DNA from: a virus
IMG/VR virus record: IMGVR_UViG_3300025099_000112
Location: 1-26,569 of that record
Direction: 5' to 3' (one strand)
Length of the DNA stretch: 26,569 nt
Shown here: positions 20,092 to 26,569 of the stretch, one piece after another
Position numbering within the stretch: the first letter of the stretch is position 1
Layout of the letters: each line of letters opens with the position of its first letter
Made by a program: the position numbers and the translations under genes
Notes under the pieces: generated by a model
Told to the model about the DNA's origin: nothing
What the model saw: the letters and a program-made list of their open reading frames with translations, nothing else
Databases searched by the model: none

Positions 20092-21405
20092 TTATTCGAA
20101 TTTAATCTGAAAATCGGTATTTACATCATCATCCTGATTTGGTATGTGGCTAACAATTTTGTATTCATTTTTTTTAACCGAGTAGGACATACTATCTATT
20201 ATAGATGAAACTGGTTCTTGGTTTGTTCTGAAATTCACCCACAATTTATTATGTAGTGAAATCGGAATCGGTTCGGGATTTGTGTTGAAAAACGTTCCTT
20301 CAAACCTTTTAATGTATTCACGATAGTCATTAATCATTTCTTGCGTAATTAATTGGTCAATAGGTTTCGCCGTATTAGGATTTAATCTATTTACAAAATC
20401 GCCCAAAATACGACCATCGTGTTTTGAATTTTTTAGTGCGTTTGACAATATATTATCTTTTGATTGGTAAAAGTTCGAAATCACACTTGTAGTCCTTGAC
20501 TTGTTTTCCATTATCGCCGTTGACCTTGTTTGAACTGCCTCGGATATTTTAACGTTGTCGACATATAGTCGATTAAAATCGGCAGTAGTGCCAGTGACTA
20601 TTGGTTGTCCTAATCTAAAATCAACATATAATTTATCAGTATATTGCCCAATGGTTGTTGCATCAACTTCCCCGGCTTTGTAAGGCGGTACATCAATAGT
20701 GAATTTCTGCCATTGATTGTTAGAAATTACGCTTGTGTAATTCCTTTCGGGATATGAATTATTAATATAGGTATTTTCAACAAATTCGTTTGATTGTGCA
20801 TTATACTCAACATCATATCCAGTACCTGAATAAAAGAAACGATATGTTAATTCAAATCTAAATTCAATTTCAACATCATCTGAATCAGTATCGGCAAAAT
20901 ATTCAAATTCAAGTTTAACGGGCATTTTTTGATTTACTTGGGGCAATGCGATAATTTGTGATTCAAGAAATATACCGGACACCAAAGTTGTTCCAATTAA
21001 TCCAAGGTTTCCTGTTCTTGATGAATTGGTTGTTGTAGTTTCAAGATATACGTTTTTACTTAAAGGGAAAGTTTTCGGATTACTTCCTGATGTTGGTGAT
21101 ACAAAATTACAAGTACCTATATCCCACTTATATGATGCCGTTGTTGTAGAATACATAAAATGACTGTTCGGATGAACATCTTCAAGTTGATCAACCTTTG
21201 TAATATATTCCGCCTTTTTTATAGGCGGCAAATATTCAACGGTCATATCATTATTAATTGGTATTACAACATCAGGTGCGGTCAGAAGGACATTTTCAAC
21301 TAATGTTTCTTTATAAACACCATCCTTGTCATACCTTTTGAATTTAATAAATTCCTGATTGGTATTTTGTAATAAATCTAATTGTGCGTTTCTAATCGTT
21401 CCCAT
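20092..21405 (-). CDS. Distal tail protein, flavobacterial phage type
   Basis: 437 residues, MGTIRNAQLDLLQNTNQEFI. The middle has a beta-rich segment of carbohydrate-binding-module appearance (KLEFEYFADTDSDDVEIEFR, WQKFTIDVPPYKAGEVDATT, DKLYVDFRLGQPIV, FNRLYVDNVKISE, about 180 to 290). The C-terminal part (LHNKLWVNFRTNQEPVSSII, DSMSYSVKKNEYKIVSHIPN, about 380 to 425) matches my memory of the last tail gene of flavobacterial siphoviruses. It shares its first base with the stop of the preceding tail gene. A tail tip or receptor-binding role is likely but not proven. Confidence 0.78.
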   Translation of the reverse strand: MGTIRNAQLDLLQNTNQEFIKFKRYDKDGVYKETLVENVLLTAPDVVIPINNDMTVEYLPPIKKAEYITKVDQLEDVHPNSHFMYSTTTASYKWDIGTCNFVSPTSGSNPKTFPLSKNVYLETTTTNSSRTGNLGLIGTTLVSGIFLESQIIALPQVNQKMPVKLEFEYFADTDSDDVEIEFRFELTYRFFYSGTGYDVEYNAQSNEFVENTYINNSYPERNYTSVISNNQWQKFTIDVPPYKAGEVDATTIGQYTDKLYVDFRLGQPIVTGTTADFNRLYVDNVKISEAVQTRSTAIMENKSRTTSVISNFYQSKDNILSNALKNSKHDGRILGDFVNRLNPNTAKPIDQLITQEMINDYREYIKRFEGTFFNTNPEPIPISLHNKLWVNFRTNQEPVSSIIDSMSYSVKKNEYKIVSHIPNQDDDVNTDFQIKFE

Positions 21406-23273
21406 TATTCATTTGCGAATTGATACCTTTCGGTAATAAAGTCATCTTGTATTCTTACAACCACAATATATTCATCTAATGTACTTGTTAGTCCTAAATC
21501 AGTTAAATCATTTGGAAAATCACTAATATTAGTAAATGTTGGTAATGTAGGTTGTCCATTTATATTTTGACTGTAATTTGTTTTGACCGTGTCGTACCTT
21601 CTTGCATTTCCAATAAATGGCAAAACATAGAAAGCATAATAACCATTTTTAAATGAATAAACAAAATTACTTGAATCCGGCGTCCTTGGCAATTTAGTTG
21701 CAAATTGAGGCGTTGGATCAACGGTATTATTTGATGGAGCATATAGGATTGATGAATAGAATACTGATTTTGTGCCTAATCCAAACAACCTCCAACTTTT
21801 ATTGTCTGATGAATCCAATTGACCGGCACCAATAGAAATATTGTGTGACCTCAATATACCAAGTGATGTTGCTTCATTAACACCTATTGTTGTTCTTATA
21901 TAATCAATTTCCGTAAATGCAAATAAATTGCTTTGCAAACTACTTTTTGCCCTTGATAATGCTTGTTGAGTTGTTGTGCCGTAAAATATATTGCCTAATC
22001 CATTACTAAATGCGTAAAGATTAAATGGTGGCACAAGTGTCAACGAACCGCTTGGTTGTATTTGTGCCGCTTCTCTAACTATAATATTGACAAAAGCGGC
22101 GGTCGATGTATTCGTGCCATTATTTGCAGTAAAGAAGAATTTGTCGGTTCCTATAAATCCATTAGTTGGCGTATATGTAACCGTGTTTCCGCTAATGCTT
22201 GTGATACCATTATCAACATCATCTGTGATTGCAAAAGTCAGAGATAACCCATCGGCATCAAAACCATTTAATTGAAATACACTTGCAACATTTTCCGTTG
22301 TTGTTATAAATATGTTTTGAACTATTGGAGTTGATACTGGTGTTGTTTCCTCTGATTGGTAAATTCTATCATCAAGTAAATTTGAGTTTGACATTATATA
22401 CCATCTTCCTTGACTTTGGAAGATTCTTGAATTTATTGACCTTAATATTTTCACCAATAAATCCTTTGAATTTAGATTTAAATTTGAATTTGTTAAAACA
22501 CCATATTCAAAAAGTTCGATATCGTTTAATATGGTTTTATCATCTGAATCAGAAAACCCTTGACCTCTCAAAGAATTTGCAACAAATATGTCAAAATCAA
22601 GTCCGGTGTTTTGTAGTATTTTATACACATAGTAAAACGCCTCATCAAAATTCGATTGGAATGTTTGACTTGGTAATGACCCACTTAATACAATATTGGA
22701 ATTAGGTGCATCATAACCATCCAAAAGACCAAGACCATCAGACGCTACAAGTTTAATTGGATATGGCGTTGTGGTAAATGCCTCTTGAAAACGGTCAACA
22801 ACAATAAAACCTTGCCAATAAAACTCAAATCCTTGTCCACCCGGATCATCCCAATCAAAACCGGATGTCTGCCATTGATCTTCTGTGGCATCCCAAAGGG
22901 GTGAACCACTTACATCACCGGTTGATATTTGAACCTTGTATTCCCGTTCATCCGCATCATACCAATCATCATAATTAGTTCCGGATTCACCGGTTGTTTC
23001 ATTCCATTCAACCTCACTAAGATTCCAATTTTCATCAAGGTCATCCCAAGCAGTCCCACCGGCGGTTTCAGTTACGAAAAGATTAATTTCGCAAGTTGAA
23101 CCAATTATTGGATTGTAAAAATCATCATTATTGTCCCACTTAATTACAACCGGATTGTCTGTTCCAATAAGTGGAAAAACTGTTCCGGAATAGTTTTTTT
23201 GTAGGATTGAAAGTTTCCGTGGATTATTATATACATCGGAAAACAACAAAGAAAACTTCTCGCCGTATGCCAT
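21405..23273 (-). CDS. Large distal tail protein with tryptophan repeats and an Ig-like domain
   Basis: 622 residues, MAYGEKFSLLFSDVYNNPRK. Residues 70 to 145 hold two W-x6-W-x6-W units (W76/83/90; W127/134/141) in an acidic region. About 150 to 300 is a tail-tip-like segment (FYWQGFIVVDRFQEAFTTTP, LVASDGLGLLDGYDAP, DLLVKILRSINSRIFQSQGR). About 318 to 400 is an Ig/cadherin-like domain of the Big_9 style (FDADGLSLTFAITDDVDNGI, VTYTPTNGFIGTDKFFFTAN). The gene starts at the last base of the tape measure gene, the normal place for a Dit/Tal-type protein. The Ig-like insertion may bind surface glycans. Confidence 0.82.
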   Translation of the reverse strand: MAYGEKFSLLFSDVYNNPRKLSILQKNYSGTVFPLIGTDNPVVIKWDNNDDFYNPIIGSTCEINLFVTETAGGTAWDDLDENWNLSEVEWNETTGESGTNYDDWYDADEREYKVQISTGDVSGSPLWDATEDQWQTSGFDWDDPGGQGFEFYWQGFIVVDRFQEAFTTTPYPIKLVASDGLGLLDGYDAPNSNIVLSGSLPSQTFQSNFDEAFYYVYKILQNTGLDFDIFVANSLRGQGFSDSDDKTILNDIELFEYGVLTNSNLNLNSKDLLVKILRSINSRIFQSQGRWYIMSNSNLLDDRIYQSEETTPVSTPIVQNIFITTTENVASVFQLNGFDADGLSLTFAITDDVDNGITSISGNTVTYTPTNGFIGTDKFFFTANNGTNTSTAAFVNIIVREAAQIQPSGSLTLVPPFNLYAFSNGLGNIFYGTTTQQALSRAKSSLQSNLFAFTEIDYIRTTIGVNEATSLGILRSHNISIGAGQLDSSDNKSWRLFGLGTKSVFYSSILYAPSNNTVDPTPQFATKLPRTPDSSNFVYSFKNGYYAFYVLPFIGNARRYDTVKTNYSQNINGQPTLPTFTNISDFPNDLTDLGLTSTLDEYIVVVRIQDDFITERYQFANE

Positions 23274-25219
23274 TATAAAATTCTTGTTCTGTTCCTATCG
23301 GCTCTCTGTAATGCCAAGACTAAATCTTGACCCTCTAATTTAAAGCCTCCGGTAATATTCACGTTTGTTTGACCTCCGCCAATCATTGATTTTAATTTAT
23401 CAAGTGGGGCAATCACTTCCGGGTTTGACCTTGCGCCGGTATATTCACCCATAAGTCCAAGAGTTGGTGCCGACACGATACCGCCGTTTGCGAATGCCGT
23501 AACGCCTCCACTTTGCATTTTTCCGGCTAAACCTTTGATGATAGTACCCAATGCAATAGCGGCAAGACCGGCGGCGGCACCAACAATCGGAATTGCAAAT
23601 GTTTTCGCCAAATTTGATGCGGCAACTGCGGCGACACCCATTTGGATGATCAAATCACCTATTATTGATAAAATAGTTTTGCTTAAATCTGCAAAAACAT
23701 TACCACCGGAAACCAATGATTGACCAAACGTTTGGGCAATTGTTGCGCCTATTTGACCGAAATCGGCGGTAAATGTGTCTTTTAAAGATTTTGTTTGTTT
23801 TTTTAATCCATCAAAATTAGTTTTTATTTTTTCAAAATTAAATCCAAATGCCGCTTTTTTGCTTGGGTCAAATAAAGAAACTAATCTTTTACCTGAAAAT
23901 TCCATAACGGATTCAACTTCTTTTCGAGTTTGTTGAATCGTATTATTAGACTTTTCTTGTTCTTTATTGTTTTCGGCAATTGCCTTTGTTTCTTTTTCGG
24001 TTTCTTTTTTATTTTCTTTCTTAGTGTTTAAAAGTTTTAATTCATTTTTTGTTGCCTCTTTTATCGCTTTAGATTGCTCGTCGAATTTTTTATTTATTGA
24101 ATCTATGTCGGCACTAAAACCCTTGCTTAAAACCTCTCTAAATATTGAACCAAGGCGATTTACTTGTCCACCTAAAAGTTCAAATTTTTCCTTTGCCTTA
24201 ATTAAAAATACATTTAATTTATTTTGCAGAAAATCCCTTAAACGTTCACCGGCTTCGACTATATCATCAAAAAATATTATTAATGTTGAAATTGCCACAA
24301 CCGCAATGGCAACCGGGGCAGATATTGCACCAATCGCCGTTGCAATGCTTCCAATAATTATAAGTAAAGGCGGTAATATTGCAGCTAATGCACTAAATCT
24401 CAAAATACCTACTTTCAATCTTGGGGATAGTTCTTTAAATTTTTGTATAAGACTTGTAATGTCAGCCAATAAGTTTTTTAATATTGGCAATAAAATTTTA
24501 CCTAAATCAGCCAATGCAATGTTTAAATTATCTTTTAGAGTCGAAAACTGACCGGCAAAAGTTTGTGAAAGTTTTTGCATACCATTCTCAAACTGACCGC
24601 CTTCGGATGTTGCCTTTTCAAATCCCTTTTTAAGTAGTTCAAAAGTGATTTTTCCCTCACTACCCATTTTTCTTAATTGGTCAACACTTGCACCGGTAAC
24701 GCCATTTAATATCTTGTAGATTGGAATACCGTTGTTAATGAACTGATTTATGTCTTGTTGCATAACCCTTCCGGCGGCGGCAGATTGTCCAAAGGCAACC
24801 GCCACTCTTGTAAGGTCGGCACCGGCAACGGCTGAAACATCACCAAGTAATTTTAACGAATTAAATGCATCATCAGTGGACATTCCAAAACCAATCAATT
24901 GATTATTTACTGCCGCTAAATCTCCCAATTGGAATGGTGTTTTTGCCGAAAATTGTACAAGCCTTTCAAATGCTTTTGCACCTTGTTCCGCCCCTCCGGT
25001 CAATACGTTTAATGATGTTTGTAGTTTTTCAAAATCACTTGCGGATTTTACCGCAGCCGCACCGGCAAGTCCGATGGGCAAAGTTAACCTTGTAGACAAA
25101 CGCTTTCCAATGTCGGTGGTTTGCTTCCCAAATGCTTTAAGTTTCGATGATGCGGATGAAAGTGATTTATTTAATCCTTTTGCATCCCCATTTATTATTA
25201 CTTCTAAAATGTTTGCCAT
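23273..25219 (-). CDS. Tape measure protein
   Basis: 648 residues. The N-terminal TMP domain (PF20155-like) covers about 55 to 240: AAVKSASDFEKLQTSLNVLT, FSAKTPFQLGDLAAVNNQLI, GDVSAVAGADLTRVAVAFGQ, INNGIPIYKILNGVTGASVD. Next are hydrophobic stretches (AAILPPLLIIIGSIATAIGA; APVAIAVVAISTLIIFF), a Lys/Glu/Asn-rich coiled coil (about 385 to 435), and a second hydrophobic, Ala/Gly-rich part near 530 to 570. At about 1.5 angstrom per residue a 648-residue ruler suggests a tail near 100 nm. It follows the chaperone genes, as expected. Confidence 0.92.
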   Translation of the reverse strand: MANILEVIINGDAKGLNKSLSSASSKLKAFGKQTTDIGKRLSTRLTLPIGLAGAAAVKSASDFEKLQTSLNVLTGGAEQGAKAFERLVQFSAKTPFQLGDLAAVNNQLIGFGMSTDDAFNSLKLLGDVSAVAGADLTRVAVAFGQSAAAGRVMQQDINQFINNGIPIYKILNGVTGASVDQLRKMGSEGKITFELLKKGFEKATSEGGQFENGMQKLSQTFAGQFSTLKDNLNIALADLGKILLPILKNLLADITSLIQKFKELSPRLKVGILRFSALAAILPPLLIIIGSIATAIGAISAPVAIAVVAISTLIIFFDDIVEAGERLRDFLQNKLNVFLIKAKEKFELLGGQVNRLGSIFREVLSKGFSADIDSINKKFDEQSKAIKEATKNELKLLNTKKENKKETEKETKAIAENNKEQEKSNNTIQQTRKEVESVMEFSGKRLVSLFDPSKKAAFGFNFEKIKTNFDGLKKQTKSLKDTFTADFGQIGATIAQTFGQSLVSGGNVFADLSKTILSIIGDLIIQMGVAAVAASNLAKTFAIPIVGAAAGLAAIALGTIIKGLAGKMQSGGVTAFANGGIVSAPTLGLMGEYTGARSNPEVIAPLDKLKSMIGGGQTNVNITGGFKLEGQDLVLALQRADRNRTRIL

Positions 25220-25236
25220 AATGCAAATTTAACAAT

Positions 25237-25958
25237 TTAAAAAACAACCTCCCTTTTAATGTCTTTCATTGATTCAAGTAAATCTTCAAATTCTTTTAAT
25301 TTCTGTGGGGTTGACCTTGGGGCGTTCCTTTTTAGATAAACATCTTGTGGCAAAGGGAATAAATCCGGGGGTTTAACGGTTTGACTTTTCTTGGTGCAAT
25401 TTACGTTGTGGATGAGAGTTGCCAAATATCGCAAACGTTCCCACTCAAGGTTTTGTTTGATGATATGGCTTTCACCCAATAGTTGATTTTCCTTCCAAGT
25501 GTTAATCCAAAAATTACCCGGCGGAATACCGCATTGCCCAATAAAATAGTCAGCTAATGAATCCCAAGTTACTTGCTCGGGTTCGCTTGTGTTTTTTTTT
25601 CCTCGGTGGGATTCCTTTGGATTCCCATATTTAAATCATTACCGAGTATTCGTGATTCGGTCATTGCCGTAACAATCTTTTCAAGTTCATTAGCATCAAC
25701 ATCCTCCAACCACGCACCGACTTTAAATTTATTATAGTCAATTTCGTTGCCTTGTTCTTGGTCGTTTGCCAATAAGCCACAATAAATGATTTCACGAATT
25801 ACACTCAATGATATTCCACCCTCAAAAATTTCCCCCAATTGGTCAAGTGAAATGTTTAATTCATCGGTGAATGCACTCCAAAAGTTCATTGAGAAGTGCA
25901 TAGTCCTATTTTTACCACCAATTTTTAGGTCGTGGTAACCCCTCCTTTTGTTCCCCAT
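25237..25958 (-). CDS. Tail assembly chaperone G-T fusion made by -1 frameshift
   Basis: The T frame (25237 up to about 25593) has no convincing start: the first candidate is a TTG at 25479, but the frame is open and protein-like well upstream of it, reading TWDSLADYFIGQCGIPPGNF then WINTWKENQL. It lies in the -1 frame relative to the G gene, and the two overlap at an A9 run. Slipping at A-AAA-AAA (25599..25593) would join 122 residues of G to 118 of T, giving about 240 residues. This copies the gpG/gpGT arrangement of lambda: chaperones that load the tape measure for tail tube assembly. Position between major tail protein and tape measure fits exactly. Confidence 0.82.
25569..25958 (-). CDS. 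Tail assembly chaperone G-like protein
   Basis: 129 residues, MGNKRRGYHDLKIGGKNRTM, then FSMNFWSAFTDELNISLDQL and a helical middle with ISLSVIREIIYCGLLANDQE; the end (PTEEKKTQANPSK) is polar and encoded over the slippery A-run. This fits small tail chaperones of the type found between the major tail and tape measure genes. The unshifted product ends at 25569; the shifted product continues into the T frame. Confidence 0.82.
   Translation of the reverse strand: MGNKRRGYHDLKIGGKNRTMHFSMNFWSAFTDELNISLDQLGEIFEGGISLSVIREIIYCGLLANDQEQGNEIDYNKFKVGAWLEDVDANELEKIVTAMTESRILGNDLNMGIQRNPTEEKKTQANPSK
25592..25600 (-). other. Slippery A9 frameshift site
   Basis: Nine A residues on the minus strand, read in the G frame as GAA AAA AAA ACA. 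The heptamer A-AAA-AAA fits the X-XXY-YYZ rule for -1 slippage, and the -1 frame is the T frame. No strong downstream pseudoknot was worked out. Confidence 0.7.
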
Positions 25959-25970
25959 TATGTATTAAAA

Positions 25971-26393
25971 TTACGAGTTGACCGCAGTTGTAATTGATCC
26001 GGTAGTTACGATAGTACCTGAATAGGTAACCGCACTTTCCATTTCGCCGCTTGTTTCAATTGAAGTGATAAAACCTTCACCTGAAAAAACAGTATCTCCG
26101 GTGATGGTAGTCCCAAAAGACCAATCGATTTTTGAACGACCTTCCATAAGCGTAGCCATTTGAGGTACGTTTTGGGAGTCGGTATAATCGACAAGTCCTT
26201 CAAAGCTAATCTCTCCGCTTCTAAGACCTCCAATCACTTCTTGATAACCGGCTGAATCCTTGCTCGTTGCTTCCGGGGCATCCATAGACAACGAAAGGGT
26301 CGCACTTGTTGAATGACCAATGGTTGCTAAAGTACCCCCATCAGCGATAAATTTTAATAATAAATTTGTTCCGTTATAAACAGTAGATGCCAT
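25971..26393 (-). CDS. Major tail tube protein (TP901-1 type)
   Basis: 140 residues. Features of the TP901-1-like tail tube family (PF06199): GTNLLLKFIADGGTLATIGH at the start, TLSLSMDAPEATSKDSAGYQ, EVIGGLRSGEISFEGLVDY, a central WSFGTTITGDTVFSGEGFIT, and final AVTYSGTIVTTGSI. It forms the stacked hexamers of the tail tube. It is the first gene behind the consensus promoter at 26410..26437, suiting high expression. Confidence 0.92.
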   Translation of the reverse strand: MASTVYNGTNLLLKFIADGGTLATIGHSTSATLSLSMDAPEATSKDSAGYQEVIGGLRSGEISFEGLVDYTDSQNVPQMATLMEGRSKIDWSFGTTITGDTVFSGEGFITSIETSGEMESAVTYSGTIVTTGSITTAVNS

Positions 26394-26409
26394 AATTCTT
26401 TATTTTTTA

Positions 26410-26437
26410 CAAATATAATACTTTTTAATTTTTCAAA
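26410..26437 (-). promoter_or_regulatory. Bacteroidota-type promoter of the tail operon
   Basis: Minus strand: TTTG (26437..26434), 16-base spacer, TATATTTG (26417..26410). This matches the Bacteroidota consensus TTTG / TAnnTTTG, with a spacer slightly shorter than the usual 17 to 23. It lies 17 bases upstream of the major tail protein start and after the stop of the fibre-like gene. Confidence 0.72.
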
Positions 26438-26455
26438 ATATTTTCAAATCGTCCA

Positions 26456-26569
26456 TTATTTAAATGCCATATATATGAATGTATCTCCTGAACCATTTAT
26501 AGAAGTTGCGCTTATATCCAATTTAAAACCATCATTTTCCATAACAACGCCATTTGACCCTGAGTTAGA
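26456..26569 (-). CDS. C-terminal fragment of a fibre-like virion protein (cut by window edge)
   Basis: The last 37 codons of a gene entering from the right edge: SNSGSNGVVMENDGFKLDIS, then ATSINGSGDTFIYMAFK and TAA at 26458..26456. The ending D-G-F-K-L, then N-x-S-G-D-T-F-I-Y-M-A-F, is the usual C-terminus of LamG-like or SPRY-like phage virion proteins that close with a T-Y/F-I-Y-x-A-F strand. If the contig is circular it is the end of the protein whose N-terminus is at 1..48. A direct join would give only 53 residues, so a middle part may be missing from the assembly. Confidence 0.7.
   Translation of the reverse strand, partial: SNSGSNGVVMENDGFKLDISATSINGSGDTFIYMAFK

Noticed and set aside
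22325-22705. A 126-codon plus-strand frame inside the large tail protein gene.
   Set aside because: Leu/Asn-rich shadow of a Ser/Asp/Asn-rich coding region; isolated and without a promoter.
23967-24551. A 194-codon plus-strand frame opposite the tape measure gene.
   Set aside because: It is antisense to a clear tape measure gene, low in complexity (Ser, Phe, Ile) and mirrors its Lys/Glu/Ala-rich coding; no start signal seen.
1-26569. Direct terminal repeats or cos-like ends at the window edges.
   Set aside because: The first and last bases do not share visible repeats; the edges lie inside a coding frame.

Overview
The window looks like most or all of the genome of a tailed dsDNA phage (siphovirus-like, HK97-type capsid) of a Bacteroidota host, probably a marine flavobacterium. 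The evidence is: AT-rich DNA; a promoter of the Bacteroidota form TTTG-N16-TATATTTG (26410..26437); few Shine-Dalgarno-like sites; and several small proteins whose wording resembles flavobacterial and marine phage proteins as I remember them. The host assignment is an inference. Every convincing gene is on the minus strand, so transcription runs from high to low coordinates. I see no integrase, CI-like repressor, tRNA, CRISPR array or insertion sequence, which favours a virulent lifestyle.

In transcription order from the right edge: the C-terminus of a fibre-like protein (26456..26569); a consensus promoter; then the tail operon of major tail protein, two tail chaperones linked by a probable -1 frameshift, tape measure and two large distal tail proteins (20092..26393), closed by a terminator. 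A second promoter (19986..20023) starts the replication and recombination operon (13690..19954): small early proteins, ERF annealing protein, an SSB-like protein, a RecE/Cas4-like exonuclease, a DnaA-domain-IV/VRR-NUC fusion, an HTH initiator-like protein with a possible origin inside it, a PD-(D/E)XK-like protein and a T7-type primase-helicase. Packaging and head genes follow (TerS, TerL, an extended portal, MuF, protease, major capsid; 7051..13690) and end at a terminator.

Between the capsid gene and the connector genes lies a 1.6-kb accessory block (about 5395..7027). It has its own promoter, almost identical to the early promoter, its own hairpins and terminators, three or four unknown small genes and a PD-(D/E)XK endonuclease. 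This is the most interesting region: a candidate early-expressed host-takeover or counter-defence cassette placed inside the structural genes. After it come the head-tail connectors and tail terminator (3407..5372), a lysis block with tiny membrane proteins, an M15 peptidase and a GTA-type holin (1916..3396), and small virion or fibre proteins (51..1916).

The left edge begins with the N-terminus of a fibre-like protein and the right edge ends with the C-terminus of one. The reading frame is continuous across the junction, and joining the ends puts the tail terminator and lysis/fibre block upstream of the major tail protein. The contig is therefore probably circular or circularly permuted and interrupted inside one gene. 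No stretch longer than 300 bases lacks a gene; the larger gaps (5849..6029, 6915..7050, 19955..20091) hold terminators, promoters and perhaps one micro-ORF.
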